Positions 17,463 to 24,565 of a stretch of DNA of 49,015 nucleotides are shown one piece after another; the stretch's first letter is position 1, and each line of letters begins with the position of its first letter. A program made the translations under genes and the position numbers. The DNA comes from 13-2-20CM-68-14 sp051955535 (GTDB lineage Bacteria > Actinomycetota > Thermoleophilia > Gaiellales > Gaiellaceae): contig JBQCGP010000007.1 in NCBI GenBank assembly GCA_051955535.1, forward strand, positions 1 to 49,015. The letters run 5' to 3'. The notes beneath the pieces are model-generated. The model saw only the letters and a list, made by a program, of their open reading frames with translations, was not told the DNA's origin and did not search any database.

Positions 17463-19037
17463 TCAGCGCCGCGGGAGGCGCTCGCGCAAGGCTAGCAACG
17501 CGTTCAGCTCGCGAACTCCCAGCAAACGACAGGAAACCAGGTAGGCGGCAGTGCCGACGACGAGGGCCGTCCCAACCGAGACGAGCTGTGCCCAGAGCGC
17601 GCGGCCGAAGGCTTCGTCGAGCCCGCGCCAGACGCCGTACGAGACCACAGCCAGGACCGCAGCGGCGGCGACGATCCGCGCCGTCGCGCCGGCCGTGCGC
17701 CCGAAGTCGATCCGGTGCAGCCTTCGACGCAACAGAACGAGCAGCAGCGCCGTCCCCGCGATGTTGACGAGCGAGGTCGAGAAGGGGATCCCCCACGTTC
17801 CGAAGTGGTAGAAGGCCGCGTCGAGCGCCGCGTTGAGGCCGAGGTTGGCAACCGCGATCGCAGTTGGAGTCCAGGGAGACTGGAGACTGAAGAAGGCCCG
17901 GTTCAGCATCAGCATCGCTCCGTTGAAGGTCAAGCCGAGCGAGAACGCGGCGAGCGCACCCGCGACGACGGGCGTCTGGCCGGCCGAAAAGTGGCCGCGC
18001 TGGTAGATGAGACGCACGATCGGCTCGGCGAGCACGGCGACGAAGGCGCTGGCCGGGATGAGCAGGAAGGCGATCTGCCGCAGGCCGAGCCCGACAGTGG
18101 AGCGAAAACCGTCGAGATCCCCGCGGGCGGCCTGACGCGAGAGCAACGGGAAGAGCACGGTTGCGACGGCCACCGAGAACATCCCCTGCGGCAGCATGTA
18201 GATGCGGAAAGCGCGGTCGATCGCGGTCGGCGCGAGCTCGGGGTCGATCAAACGCGACGCAAAGATGGAGTCGACGACCGCGTTGAAGTTGATCAGGCCG
18301 AGCCCGAGCGTGACCGGGAGCATCAGCACGAAGACCTGCCTGACCGCAGGGTCCCGCCAGTCGATCACGAGCTGGAGGCTTCCGTCGCGCCCGCGTAGCC
18401 AAGGCAGAGGCAGCAAGAACTGGATCAGCGTGGCGATCACGATCGCGATCGCGTAGACGTAGAGCTTGGCGTTGATGGTCTCGGCGCGCGGCACGCCGAG
18501 GACGAGACCCACGATGATCGCGAGGTTCCAGGCGACCGGCGTCAACGCAGGGATCGCGAATTCCTCGTAGCTGTTCAGGATCCCGACGACGACGCCGGAG
18601 AGTCCGAGCAGAACGACGATCGGAAAGAGCACGCGCGCGAGCCCGACCGCCAGATCCTTGTCCCCACCGGGGTTTCCGAATGGCGTGATCAGCCAGGGCG
18701 CGAGGACGATGCAGAGCGCGGTCAGGCCGCCGAGGCCGAGCAGGATCAGCCAGAAGAGGCTCGAGGCGACCCGCCAGGCGCGCTTTCGCTCGCCCTTTTC
18801 GAGCAGCTCGCTGAATACGGGGACGAACGCGGACGAGATGGCCGCGTCTGCAAGCAGCGCCCGGACGAGGTTCGGGACCTGGAACGCAACGGTGAAGGCG
18901 TTGATGCGCCCGCGAACGCCGAAGTAGTAGGCGGCGACGATCTCGCGTACGAGCCCGAGGATTCGCGAGAGCCCGGTTGCGAGCGAGAAGATCGCCGTCG
19001 ACCACGCCAGCCGGCGGCCCGCGTCTCGCCCGTCCAC
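17463..19037 (-). CDS. murJ: Lipid II flippase MurJ
   Basis: 524-residue polytopic membrane protein (about 14 helices) of the MOP exporter superfamily that flips lipid II to the outer face. Family signatures: LSRILGLVREIVAAYYFG near 24-41, AFQVPNLVRALLADAAISSAFVPVF, LNSYEEFAIPALTPVAWNL and RLIYQRGHF. The GTG at 19037 gives MDGRDAGRRLAWS. It heads the murJ-lepA-hemW-hrcA-dnaJ run. About 87 bases upstream lies a CCCCACCC repeat copy in its leader direction. Confidence 0.93.
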   Translation of the reverse strand: MDGRDAGRRLAWSTAIFSLATGLSRILGLVREIVAAYYFGVRGRINAFTVAFQVPNLVRALLADAAISSAFVPVFSELLEKGERKRAWRVASSLFWLILLGLGGLTALCIVLAPWLITPFGNPGGDKDLAVGLARVLFPIVVLLGLSGVVVGILNSYEEFAIPALTPVAWNLAIIVGLVLGVPRAETINAKLYVYAIAIVIATLIQFLLPLPWLRGRDGSLQLVIDWRDPAVRQVFVLMLPVTLGLGLINFNAVVDSIFASRLIDPELAPTAIDRAFRIYMLPQGMFSVAVATVLFPLLSRQAARGDLDGFRSTVGLGLRQIAFLLIPASAFVAVLAEPIVRLIYQRGHFSAGQTPVVAGALAAFSLGLTFNGAMLMLNRAFFSLQSPWTPTAIAVANLGLNAALDAAFYHFGTWGIPFSTSLVNIAGTALLLVLLRRRLHRIDFGRTAGATARIVAAAAVLAVVSYGVWRGLDEAFGRALWAQLVSVGTALVVGTAAYLVSCRLLGVRELNALLALRERLPRR

Positions 19038-19123
19038 GTCGCGAGTATAGGAAGGGGGTCAGCCGTGCCCGAGGCGACCGATGCGCGGACCGGCGCTTGC
19101 CGTGCTGCCGTCCTGGGCGCAAC

Positions 19124-19180
19124 CCCCACCCTTGGGTGGGGCTGCTTCCCTCCTCCCTCTGCGCTCGAGCGTACCGCTCA
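19124..19180 (-). repeat. Dispersed CCCCACCC hairpin repeat, copy 3 (murJ leader side)
   Basis: CCCCACCC (19124-19131), TT, GGGTGGGG (19134-19141), then the tail CTGCTTCCCTCCTCCCTC and GAGCGTACCGCTC on +. In the murJ direction the tail comes first and the hairpin second, the same order as before era and the sigma gene. Confidence 0.7.
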
Positions 19181-19293
19181 AGTTCGCGCTGGTCCGTGGC
19201 CCGGGAAGGACGAAAGCGTGACGATTTCGCGGGCCGCGTGTCTGTCGCCCCGTGTGCGGGCGTTCCCGCACGTGACCGGTCGGCTCGCCGGCC

Positions 19294-19321
19294 TTGGGCG
19301 ACGCCGGGCCTTTGCTACGAT
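19294..19321 (+). promoter_or_regulatory. Putative housekeeping promoter of rpsT
   Basis: TTGGGC (19294-19299), 16-base spacer, TACGAT (19316-19321). The pattern fits TTGnnn / TAnnnT. Predicted transcription start about 19328, exactly at the foot of the hairpin described next. Confidence 0.55.
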
Positions 19322-19327
19322 CGCCCA

Positions 19328-19348
19328 GCCCGCGGAGCGGGCGTTTTT
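19328..19348 (+). promoter_or_regulatory. 5'-terminal hairpin of the rpsT mRNA covering its ribosome site
   Basis: GCCCGC (19328-19333), loop GGA, GCGGGC (19337-19342), then GTTTTT. The only purine-rich ribosome-binding candidate, GGAG (19334-19338 region), is in the loop and stem, about 15 bases before the ATG at 19354. The shape is terminator-like, but no + strand gene lies upstream to be terminated, so control of S20 translation or mRNA stability is the better reading. Confidence 0.5.
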
Positions 19349-19353
19349 ACGTC

Positions 19354-19614
19354 ATGCCGAACATCAAGCAGCAGAAAAAGCGCGTCGGGATCGCGAGCCG
19401 CCAACGGCTCCAGAACCTTCGCTACCGGTCGACGGTCAAGACGCTTACGAAACGGCTCCGGAGCGCGGTCGACGACGGCGACGAGCAGCGCGCCGCAGCC
19501 GAGTATCGCGAGCTCGTGCAGGCGATCGACCAGGCGGCGGCGCATCGCGCCTTGCACCGAAACACAGCCGCGCGCAAGAAGTCCCAGGCCGCGCGGATGC
19601 TGACCGGCTCCTGA
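19354..19614 (+). CDS. rpsT: Small ribosomal subunit protein bS20
   Basis: 86-residue basic helical protein, the usual S20 length, which binds 16S rRNA early in 30S assembly. The start MPNIKQQKKRVGIASRQRLQN and the ending HRNTAARKKSQAARML are typical. The ATG at 19354 is chosen on family length; an open extension to 19294 would include the promoter and hairpin. It is monocistronic and converges on holA with a 21-base gap. S20 is autoregulated at translation in E. coli; the hairpin at its start here could serve a similar purpose. Confidence 0.95.
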   Translation: MPNIKQQKKRVGIASRQRLQNLRYRSTVKTLTKRLRSAVDDGDEQRAAAEYRELVQAIDQAAAHRALHRNTAARKKSQAARMLTGS

Positions 19615-19635
19615 GCAAACTTCGGGCCGGCAGGC

Positions 19636-20634
19636 TCAGGCGCTCTTGGCGCCCACCGGCTCGCGGCGAGCGGTCAGATCGACGAGCGCTCGGCTGAACT
19701 CGAGCTCGCCGGGTAGCCGACTGCCGCCCTTGAGGGCAAGGTCGAGCGCCGCCAGCCGAACGATCGCGCCCTGAAGCTCGTCAGGCGAGAAGTTCTCGGC
19801 CTGCTGGAACAGCTTCTCGACGTAGAAACGGTTTTTCTTCAAGCGTTCGGCGGCATCGCGTGGTGACACGCCTTGCTCGGCCATCGCGCGACACTCGGCG
19901 ACGCGCTCGACGTGGTTGGTCAGGAGCCCGACGATACGCGGCAGCGCGTCGCGTGGCGGTCCCGGCGTCCGAGCGAGGAGCCGCTCACTCGCGGCGAGCA
20001 CGGCGGCGACGTCTCGGCGGCCCCACGCGTCGGTCATGGCGAACGGCGGCACCTCGCCCCGCGGCGCGACCAGGAGCTCGACCTCGTGCTCGCCGATCGC
20101 CTCGCCGTCCGCCCAGGCGACGAGCTTTTCGACTTCGGTGGCGAGCTCGTCGAGGTTGTCGCCCACCAGCTCGACGAGCATCCGCGAGACCGCTGGGTCG
20201 ACCTTGACGCCCTGTGCCGCGAACTGTCGGCCGACCCAGCCGGGCAGGTCGGCCTTGTTGCCTCGCTTCGGCAGGTCGTAGACGAGCACCTCGCCTGCCT
20301 TCGCGACCGCCTTCGCGAGCGCAGAGTCCTTCCGAATCCCGTTGCCGACCAGCGCGAGCACCGTTTCCGGCGAGGGCGTCTTCAGGTATTCGAGAACGGG
20401 CTCGGCGTCCGGTGCCTTCCACGCCTCGATGTCCTCGACGACCACGAGCCTGCGCTCGCTGGCGAATAGGCCGAGCGCGTTGCAGGCTGCCGCGACGTCG
20501 TTTCCGTCTGCCTCCGACGCGGACAGGAGCTCCGTCGCGTCCTCGCCAATGCGCTCACGGAGCCGGCGCACCGCCCTCACCACTTTCGGCCGGTCGGTGC
20601 CCGAGAGCAGGTAGGCCGCCTTCAGCTCTGCCAT
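19636..20634 (-). CDS. holA: DNA polymerase III subunit delta
   Basis: 332-residue clamp-loader subunit that opens the sliding clamp. Family features: MAELKAAYLLSGTDRPKVVRAVRRLRERI, an AAA+-like fold with RLVVVEDIEAW and LALVGNGIRKDSAL, DLPGWVGRQFAAQGVKVDPAV, LVGDNLDELATEVEKLVAW, and the C-terminal collar domain with RDALPRIVGLLTNHVERV. The ATG at 20634 lies 13 bases inside the apparent comEC end. The order comEA-comEC-holA followed by convergent rpsT is typical of actinobacteria. Confidence 0.93.
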   Translation of the reverse strand: MAELKAAYLLSGTDRPKVVRAVRRLRERIGEDATELLSASEADGNDVAAACNALGLFASERRLVVVEDIEAWKAPDAEPVLEYLKTPSPETVLALVGNGIRKDSALAKAVAKAGEVLVYDLPKRGNKADLPGWVGRQFAAQGVKVDPAVSRMLVELVGDNLDELATEVEKLVAWADGEAIGEHEVELLVAPRGEVPPFAMTDAWGRRDVAAVLAASERLLARTPGPPRDALPRIVGLLTNHVERVAECRAMAEQGVSPRDAAERLKKNRFYVEKLFQQAENFSPDELQGAIVRLAALDLALKGGSRLPGELEFSRALVDLTARREPVGAKSA

Positions 20635-22055
20635 CGCGCCAAGCATAGGCGCAGACTCCGGCGCCAATGAGCGCGAGGGCCGCGGCCGTCCAGCCGGAGC
20701 GGATCTGCGCGAACGGCAGCGTGCCGAAGAGCTTCGCGCAACCGGCGAGATACGCCGCGCAGAGGCCGTCGGCCTGGGAGAGCAACTCGCCGAGGCCAGG
20801 CGCGAACGGATGGACGACGGCGGCCCATCGCGAACCCGAGCAGCGGAACGACCGCCGGCGCGGCAGCGGCGTTCGCCGGGACCGCCAGCACCGGAATCGC
20901 ATGGAACTGGAACCAGAGGATCGGCGCGGTCGCAACCCCACAGGCCGTCGAAATGGCGACCGGTTCGCGCAGGAGGCGAGGCAGCGGGTACCCCTCGAGC
21001 GAGGCGCCGATCTTCGGAGCGAGCACGAAGATTGCGACCACCGCCGAGAACGAGAGCTGAAACCCCGCATCGAAGACCACGTACGGGTTCCATGCGAGCA
21101 GCGCGAGCCCGCCAAGCAGCAGGAAGTACCACCGGTCCGTCGATCGGGCCGTCAGCCACGCGAGCGACCCGAGCGCCCCGGCGACTCCGGCACGCAGGAC
21201 GGAAGCCTGCGGGCCCACGGCGAGCACGTAGCCGCCGATCGACAAGAGCGCGCCGATCTGGCCGAGCCAGCGCGGCAGGCCAAGCAGCCAAGCGAGCGAG
21301 AGAGCGCCGGCCGCGACCAGCATCACGTTCTGACCGGATACGGCCAATAGGTGGTAGAGCCCCGAGGCACGAAAGTCGGTGCGCAGGCGTTCGCCCAGAC
21401 CCTGCTCGTCGCCGAGCACGACTCCGAGCAGAACTCCGCGGCGCTCGCCATGGAGGTCGCCCGCGACCGCGTGCGAGAGCCAGCTGCTCACGCGGTCGCC
21501 GACCCCACCGAGCCCGCGCCGATGTCCGACCACGCGCCAGCTGTCACCGGCGAGTACGACATGGATCCCGTGCCTGCGGAGCCAGGTCCGCTCGTCGAAG
21601 CCGTGACTCGGGCCGCGAGGGAGCTTCGCCTCCGCACGCACCTCGAGGACTGCGCCGCGCGGCGGCGCGCGCCCGAGGGGAAGCTCGAGCTGCGCCGGCT
21701 CGTCGAGGACGAGGGGACCGAACCGCCGCACCCGGACCGGCATCTTGAGGTCGAAACGACCGCGGCGCGGTGCGGCGGCCACTACAACGCTGGCCCGCTC
21801 AGCGCGGCCAACCTGGCCCTCTAAGACGCTCTGGTCGAGCCGATCGAGCCTCACGCTACCCCACCACCAGCCGAAGATCGCGAGGGCGCAAGCCACCGCG
21901 GCGAGGGCTCGACCAGAAGTCGCCGCGAGCGCGACGACGCCCGCGAAAGCGAGCGCGGCGAGGGTCGGCAGTCGGATCAGGTTTGCAAAGCCAATCCCGA
22001 AACAGAGCGTCGCGAGAAACGAGTGCGGTGGCGAGCGGAGGATTGACGGGATCAC
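20622..22055 (-). CDS. comEC: ComEC/Rec2 DNA-uptake channel, apparent C-terminal frameshift
   Basis: As read, 477 residues from a GTG at 22055 (GTGA overlap with comEA). It has N-terminal helices, an OB-like domain (about 80-170) and the Competence core with GVLLGVVLGDEQ, ASGLYHLLAVSGQNVML and FDAGFQLSFSAVVAIF. After LLGFAM the frame turns into arginine-rich sequence, while the next frame continues with AAVVHPFAPGLGELLSQADG and YLAGCAKLFGTLPFAQI, normal ComEC-like hydrophobic sequence, to a stop at 20555. Removing one G from the GGG at 20824-20826 joins them. The metallo-beta-lactamase domain of long ComEC proteins is absent in either reading. Confidence 0.8.
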   Translation of the reverse strand: MIPSILRSPPHSFLATLCFGIGFANLIRLPTLAALAFAGVVALAATSGRALAAVACALAIFGWWWGSVRLDRLDQSVLEGQVGRAERASVVVAAAPRRGRFDLKMPVRVRRFGPLVLDEPAQLELPLGRAPPRGAVLEVRAEAKLPRGPSHGFDERTWLRRHGIHVVLAGDSWRVVGHRRGLGGVGDRVSSWLSHAVAGDLHGERRGVLLGVVLGDEQGLGERLRTDFRASGLYHLLAVSGQNVMLVAAGALSLAWLLGLPRWLGQIGALLSIGGYVLAVGPQASVLRAGVAGALGSLAWLTARSTDRWYFLLLGGLALLAWNPYVVFDAGFQLSFSAVVAIFVLAPKIGASLEGYPLPRLLREPVAISTACGVATAPILWFQFHAIPVLAVPANAAAAPAVVPLLGFAMGRRRPSVRAWPRRVALPGRRPLRGVSRRLREALRHAAVRADPLRLDGRGPRAHWRRSLRLCLARWQS

Positions 22056-22648
22056 GGCGCCACCAGGTCTTTGAGCTGATCGAGCCGCGAAGGGCCGATT
22101 CCGGGAACCGCATCGAGCTCGTCCACCGTCGTGAAGGCGCCGTGCTTCTGCCGATAGTCGAGGATCTTCTGGGCGGTGACCGGGCCGATGCCTGGCAACG
22201 AATCGAGTTGTTCTAGCGTCGCCGTGCTGAGATGAACCGGACCGCTCGACGGGACGCCGGCGGACGCGCCGGCCCCAGGAGGCGCCGACGGACCGGCCGC
22301 GCCACGCTTCGGAACGACGACCTGCTCACCGTCCGCGAGCGGAGCGGCAAGATTGATGAGCGCAAGCTCAGCCTTCGCCGTGGCCCCGCCGGCTCGAGCA
22401 ACGGCGTCGGCTATCCGGGCTCCCTGCCCGAGCCGGTACAGGCCGGGACGACGAACCGCACCGACCACGTCGACCACGACAGCTGCAGGAGCCCCCGCCG
22501 TCTCCGTTGGCGGGGCGGCGGGAGGCGCCAAGCCGGCAGTCGACTGCGGCCGGGAGAGCAGCTTGCTGGCGAGGAAAAGCAGCAGCACCAAGCAGCCGAC
22601 GGCGATCAGTAGGCGCCGACGCGAGATGTCGAACGGAAGCTCGGGCAC
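22052..22648 (-). CDS. comEA: ComEA family helix-hairpin-helix DNA receptor
   Basis: 198 residues: one N-terminal membrane anchor (about 11-29, LLIAVGCLVLLLFLASKLL), an SLBB-type domain (about 57-115, VVVDVVGAVRRPGLY to GEQVVVPKRG), a Pro/Ala linker, then two helix-hairpin-helix motifs, LDSLPGIGPVTAQKIL and LDAVPGIGPSRLDQLK. This is the standard competence receptor that binds extracellular DNA and hands it to ComEC. GTG start at 22648; the end overlaps comEC by 4 bases. Confidence 0.94.
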   Translation of the reverse strand: MPELPFDISRRRLLIAVGCLVLLLFLASKLLSRPQSTAGLAPPAAPPTETAGAPAAVVVDVVGAVRRPGLYRLGQGARIADAVARAGGATAKAELALINLAAPLADGEQVVVPKRGAAGPSAPPGAGASAGVPSSGPVHLSTATLEQLDSLPGIGPVTAQKILDYRQKHGAFTTVDELDAVPGIGPSRLDQLKDLVAP

Positions 22649-22701
22649 CTAGCCAGCGTGCCGGTGCAACTGTCACATGGGTGTCACGTCTTCGTGCCGA
22701 T

Positions 22702-23796
22702 TCAGCGCCAGCTGATCGCGACGCCCGTGGCAGGCGCTCTCAGCCGCACGAGCCAACTCCGCTGCGGAATGCGGCCGGTCTGCCGCTCGCGGACGATCGC
22801 GATCGCGAGGCCCCCCACGCGCGGTACCGCAACAGCGACGGCCGAACCATCCGGCCCGACCGCGAGGCCGCTCACCCGCATTCGGCCGAGCAGCCCCGGG
22901 GTGACGACCTGCCCGCTTGCGAGCCAGCCGCCGGCAACCCGACTCGCGGACGAACCGAGAAGCTGGCAGCGCGGCGGTCGGCTCCAGCGTTCGACAACCG
23001 CGACTCCGCGCGCGGAGTAGACCGCGAGCGCCGGTGCCGTCCGGGCGTAGACGATTACGCGCGCCGGGCCGCCGCAGCGCCGGGTGTCGAAGGCCCGACT
23101 CGAGCCGGTGCGCAGGTCGAAAGATGCGGCTCGCCCTCTCCCGTCGACGTATGCGACGGCGAGTGAGTCCGCCCGCCAGGACGGTCTGACCGGTCGGACG
23201 CCACGCACGAGCAGGCGGTCGGGCGATCCATCCCCTTCGATCATCCGGAGCTCGTCACCTCGCGGACGCGCGACCACGTACGCGATCTTGAGGCCGTCCG
23301 GTGACCAGGCCGCAGCGACGACTCGCCCGTCCGTGGGATGAACCCAGGCGCGCCGGCCGCCCGGAGCAAGCGCGACGAGCGACGAGCCGATCCCGACGAC
23401 TGCGTACAAAGCCCGCGGCGACAACTCGGCCGTGGAGACGGGCAGCCCTTCGATCCGCAGGCCGCTGATTGTTGTGAGCCAAAGCCTGCCGCCGGCCACG
23501 ACCGCGATTCCATGTGTCCCTGCAGGCACTGAGAGGTGCTCCGGAATCGCGCGCTCGTGCTTCGCCGGCGAGCCCAGCCGCACGTGGAGATTCCCAGTCG
23601 CGGCGAGCGCCGCGGCTCCTGCGCCCAGCGCGAAGGCGATCGCAACGAGGGCGATCGCCAGCTCGACACGGGATCGAGTGCGAGCCGGTGCAAGCACGGC
23701 AAGCGCACCCGCACGCGCACGCGCTGATGCCTCGCGGGTCGGCTTCGGAAGGCGCGCGAACGCGCCCTCCAGGCGCTGCTCAAGCTCGCTCGACAT
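22702..23796 (-). CDS. Membrane-anchored beta-propeller-like protein, probable ECF anti-sigma partner
   Basis: 364 residues. An N-terminal cytosolic stretch of about 45 residues is followed by one membrane helix (ELAIALVAIAFALGAGAAALAA region) and a large outer part with WD40/PD40-like repeats such as AAWSPDGLKIAYV and PSWRADSLAVAYV. It overlaps the sigma gene by 17 bases, the usual sign of a sigma and its regulator. The cytosolic stretch has no zinc-type HxxxCxxC motif. The anti-sigma role is inferred from context alone; the outer propeller could sense an envelope signal. Confidence 0.72.
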   Translation of the reverse strand: MSSELEQRLEGAFARLPKPTREASARARAGALAVLAPARTRSRVELAIALVAIAFALGAGAAALAATGNLHVRLGSPAKHERAIPEHLSVPAGTHGIAVVAGGRLWLTTISGLRIEGLPVSTAELSPRALYAVVGIGSSLVALAPGGRRAWVHPTDGRVVAAAWSPDGLKIAYVVARPRGDELRMIEGDGSPDRLLVRGVRPVRPSWRADSLAVAYVDGRGRAASFDLRTGSSRAFDTRRCGGPARVIVYARTAPALAVYSARGVAVVERWSRPPRCQLLGSSASRVAGGWLASGQVVTPGLLGRMRVSGLAVGPDGSAVAVAVPRVGGLAIAIVRERQTGRIPQRSWLVRLRAPATGVAISWR

Positions 23797-24367
23797 CGTT
23801 CACCTCGTAGAGCCCACGAAGTTCCTCGAGAGCGCGGGCGAGTCGCGAGTTCACGGTTCCAACGGGGATGTCGAGCAGCTCGGCAATTGCCGTCGGCGAA
23901 TGGCCGAGCCCGTACCGCAGCACGATCACGACTCGGCGCTGCAGCGAGAGCTCCGCGATCGCGTCGAGCAGGTCTCGGTCGCCCGAGGCGACGTCGCGCC
24001 ATTCGAGTCGCGCCAGCTCGGCCTCGCCGGCGACCATCCGGCGCTCGGTCCGGAGCAGGTCGAGACAGCGGTTGATAACGATCCGATGCAGCCAGGGGCC
24101 GAACGGCCTCCGCTCGTCGAAGCGCGCGAGGGCTCCGAATGCGCGCTCGAACGCGTCCTGGGCGACGTCGTCGGCGAGCTCGCGGCGGCCGCTCAGGGCG
24201 TACGCGGCCCGCCAGGCCGATCGCCAGTGGCGGGAGAACAGCTCGGCCGCCGCGTCCCGGGAGCCGCGCCGTGCGAGCTGGACGAGCTTCGCGTCGCTGC
24301 GCATCCGCATGAGCACATTGTCGTACGCGCGAAACCGTGGTTCGCGTCCCGCGACAACGCCGCTCAT
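23780..24367 (-). CDS. ECF-type RNA polymerase sigma factor (sigma-70 family)
   Basis: 195 residues with region 2 (about 45-110: ELADDVAQDAFERAFGALARF and FGPWLHRIVINRCLDLLR) and region 4 (about 135-185: LSLQRRVVIVLRYGLGHSPTAIAELL and GTVNSRLARALEELR). No region 1.1 or 3, so it is an ECF sigma. ATG at 24367 gives MSGVVAGREPRF; an internal ATG (MRMRSDAKLVQLARRG) about 21 residues later is equally possible. Co-transcribed with the overlapping membrane protein. A CCCCACCC repeat lies in its leader. Confidence 0.9.
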   Translation of the reverse strand: MSGVVAGREPRFRAYDNVLMRMRSDAKLVQLARRGSRDAAAELFSRHWRSAWRAAYALSGRRELADDVAQDAFERAFGALARFDERRPFGPWLHRIVINRCLDLLRTERRMVAGEAELARLEWRDVASGDRDLLDAIAELSLQRRVVIVLRYGLGHSPTAIAELLDIPVGTVNSRLARALEELRGLYEVNDVERA

Positions 24368-24401
24368 GCCACGGACTTTCGACCCGCCCTCGCTCCACAC
24401 G

Positions 24402-24452
24402 CCCACCCTTGGGTGGGGCTTCGACCCGCCTCCCTCGGGGGAGACGCTAGCG
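24402..24452 (-). repeat. Dispersed CCCCACCC hairpin repeat, copy 4 (sigma factor leader)
   Basis: CCCACCC (24402-24408), TT, GGGTGGG (24411-24417), then on + CTTCGACCCGCCTCCCTCG and GACGCTAGCG. A second TTCGACCCGCC lies on the other side of the hairpin at about 24378, so the stem is flanked by near-identical segments. In the direction of the sigma gene its end is about 35 bases from the start codon. Confidence 0.7.
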
Positions 24453-24565
24453 CGGGACTCGCAACACGCGTGTGACGAGAGTGCGCCGAAGGTGCGCCAA
24501 TGCATCCGCACCCGTTTCCTGCCGACCAGGTCGCGCGGAGGGGCGAGCCCGGGCGTCCGCGGCCG

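Larger units (their letters stand above)
19038..19353. other. Divergent intergenic region murJ / rpsT
   Basis: 316 bases between two divergent genes. It contains CCCCACCC repeat copy 3 (19124-19180), a likely rpsT promoter (19294-19321) and a start-proximal hairpin (19328-19348). The remainder (about 19181-19290) shows no frame with a ribosome site and no tRNA-like fold. Confidence 0.6.
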
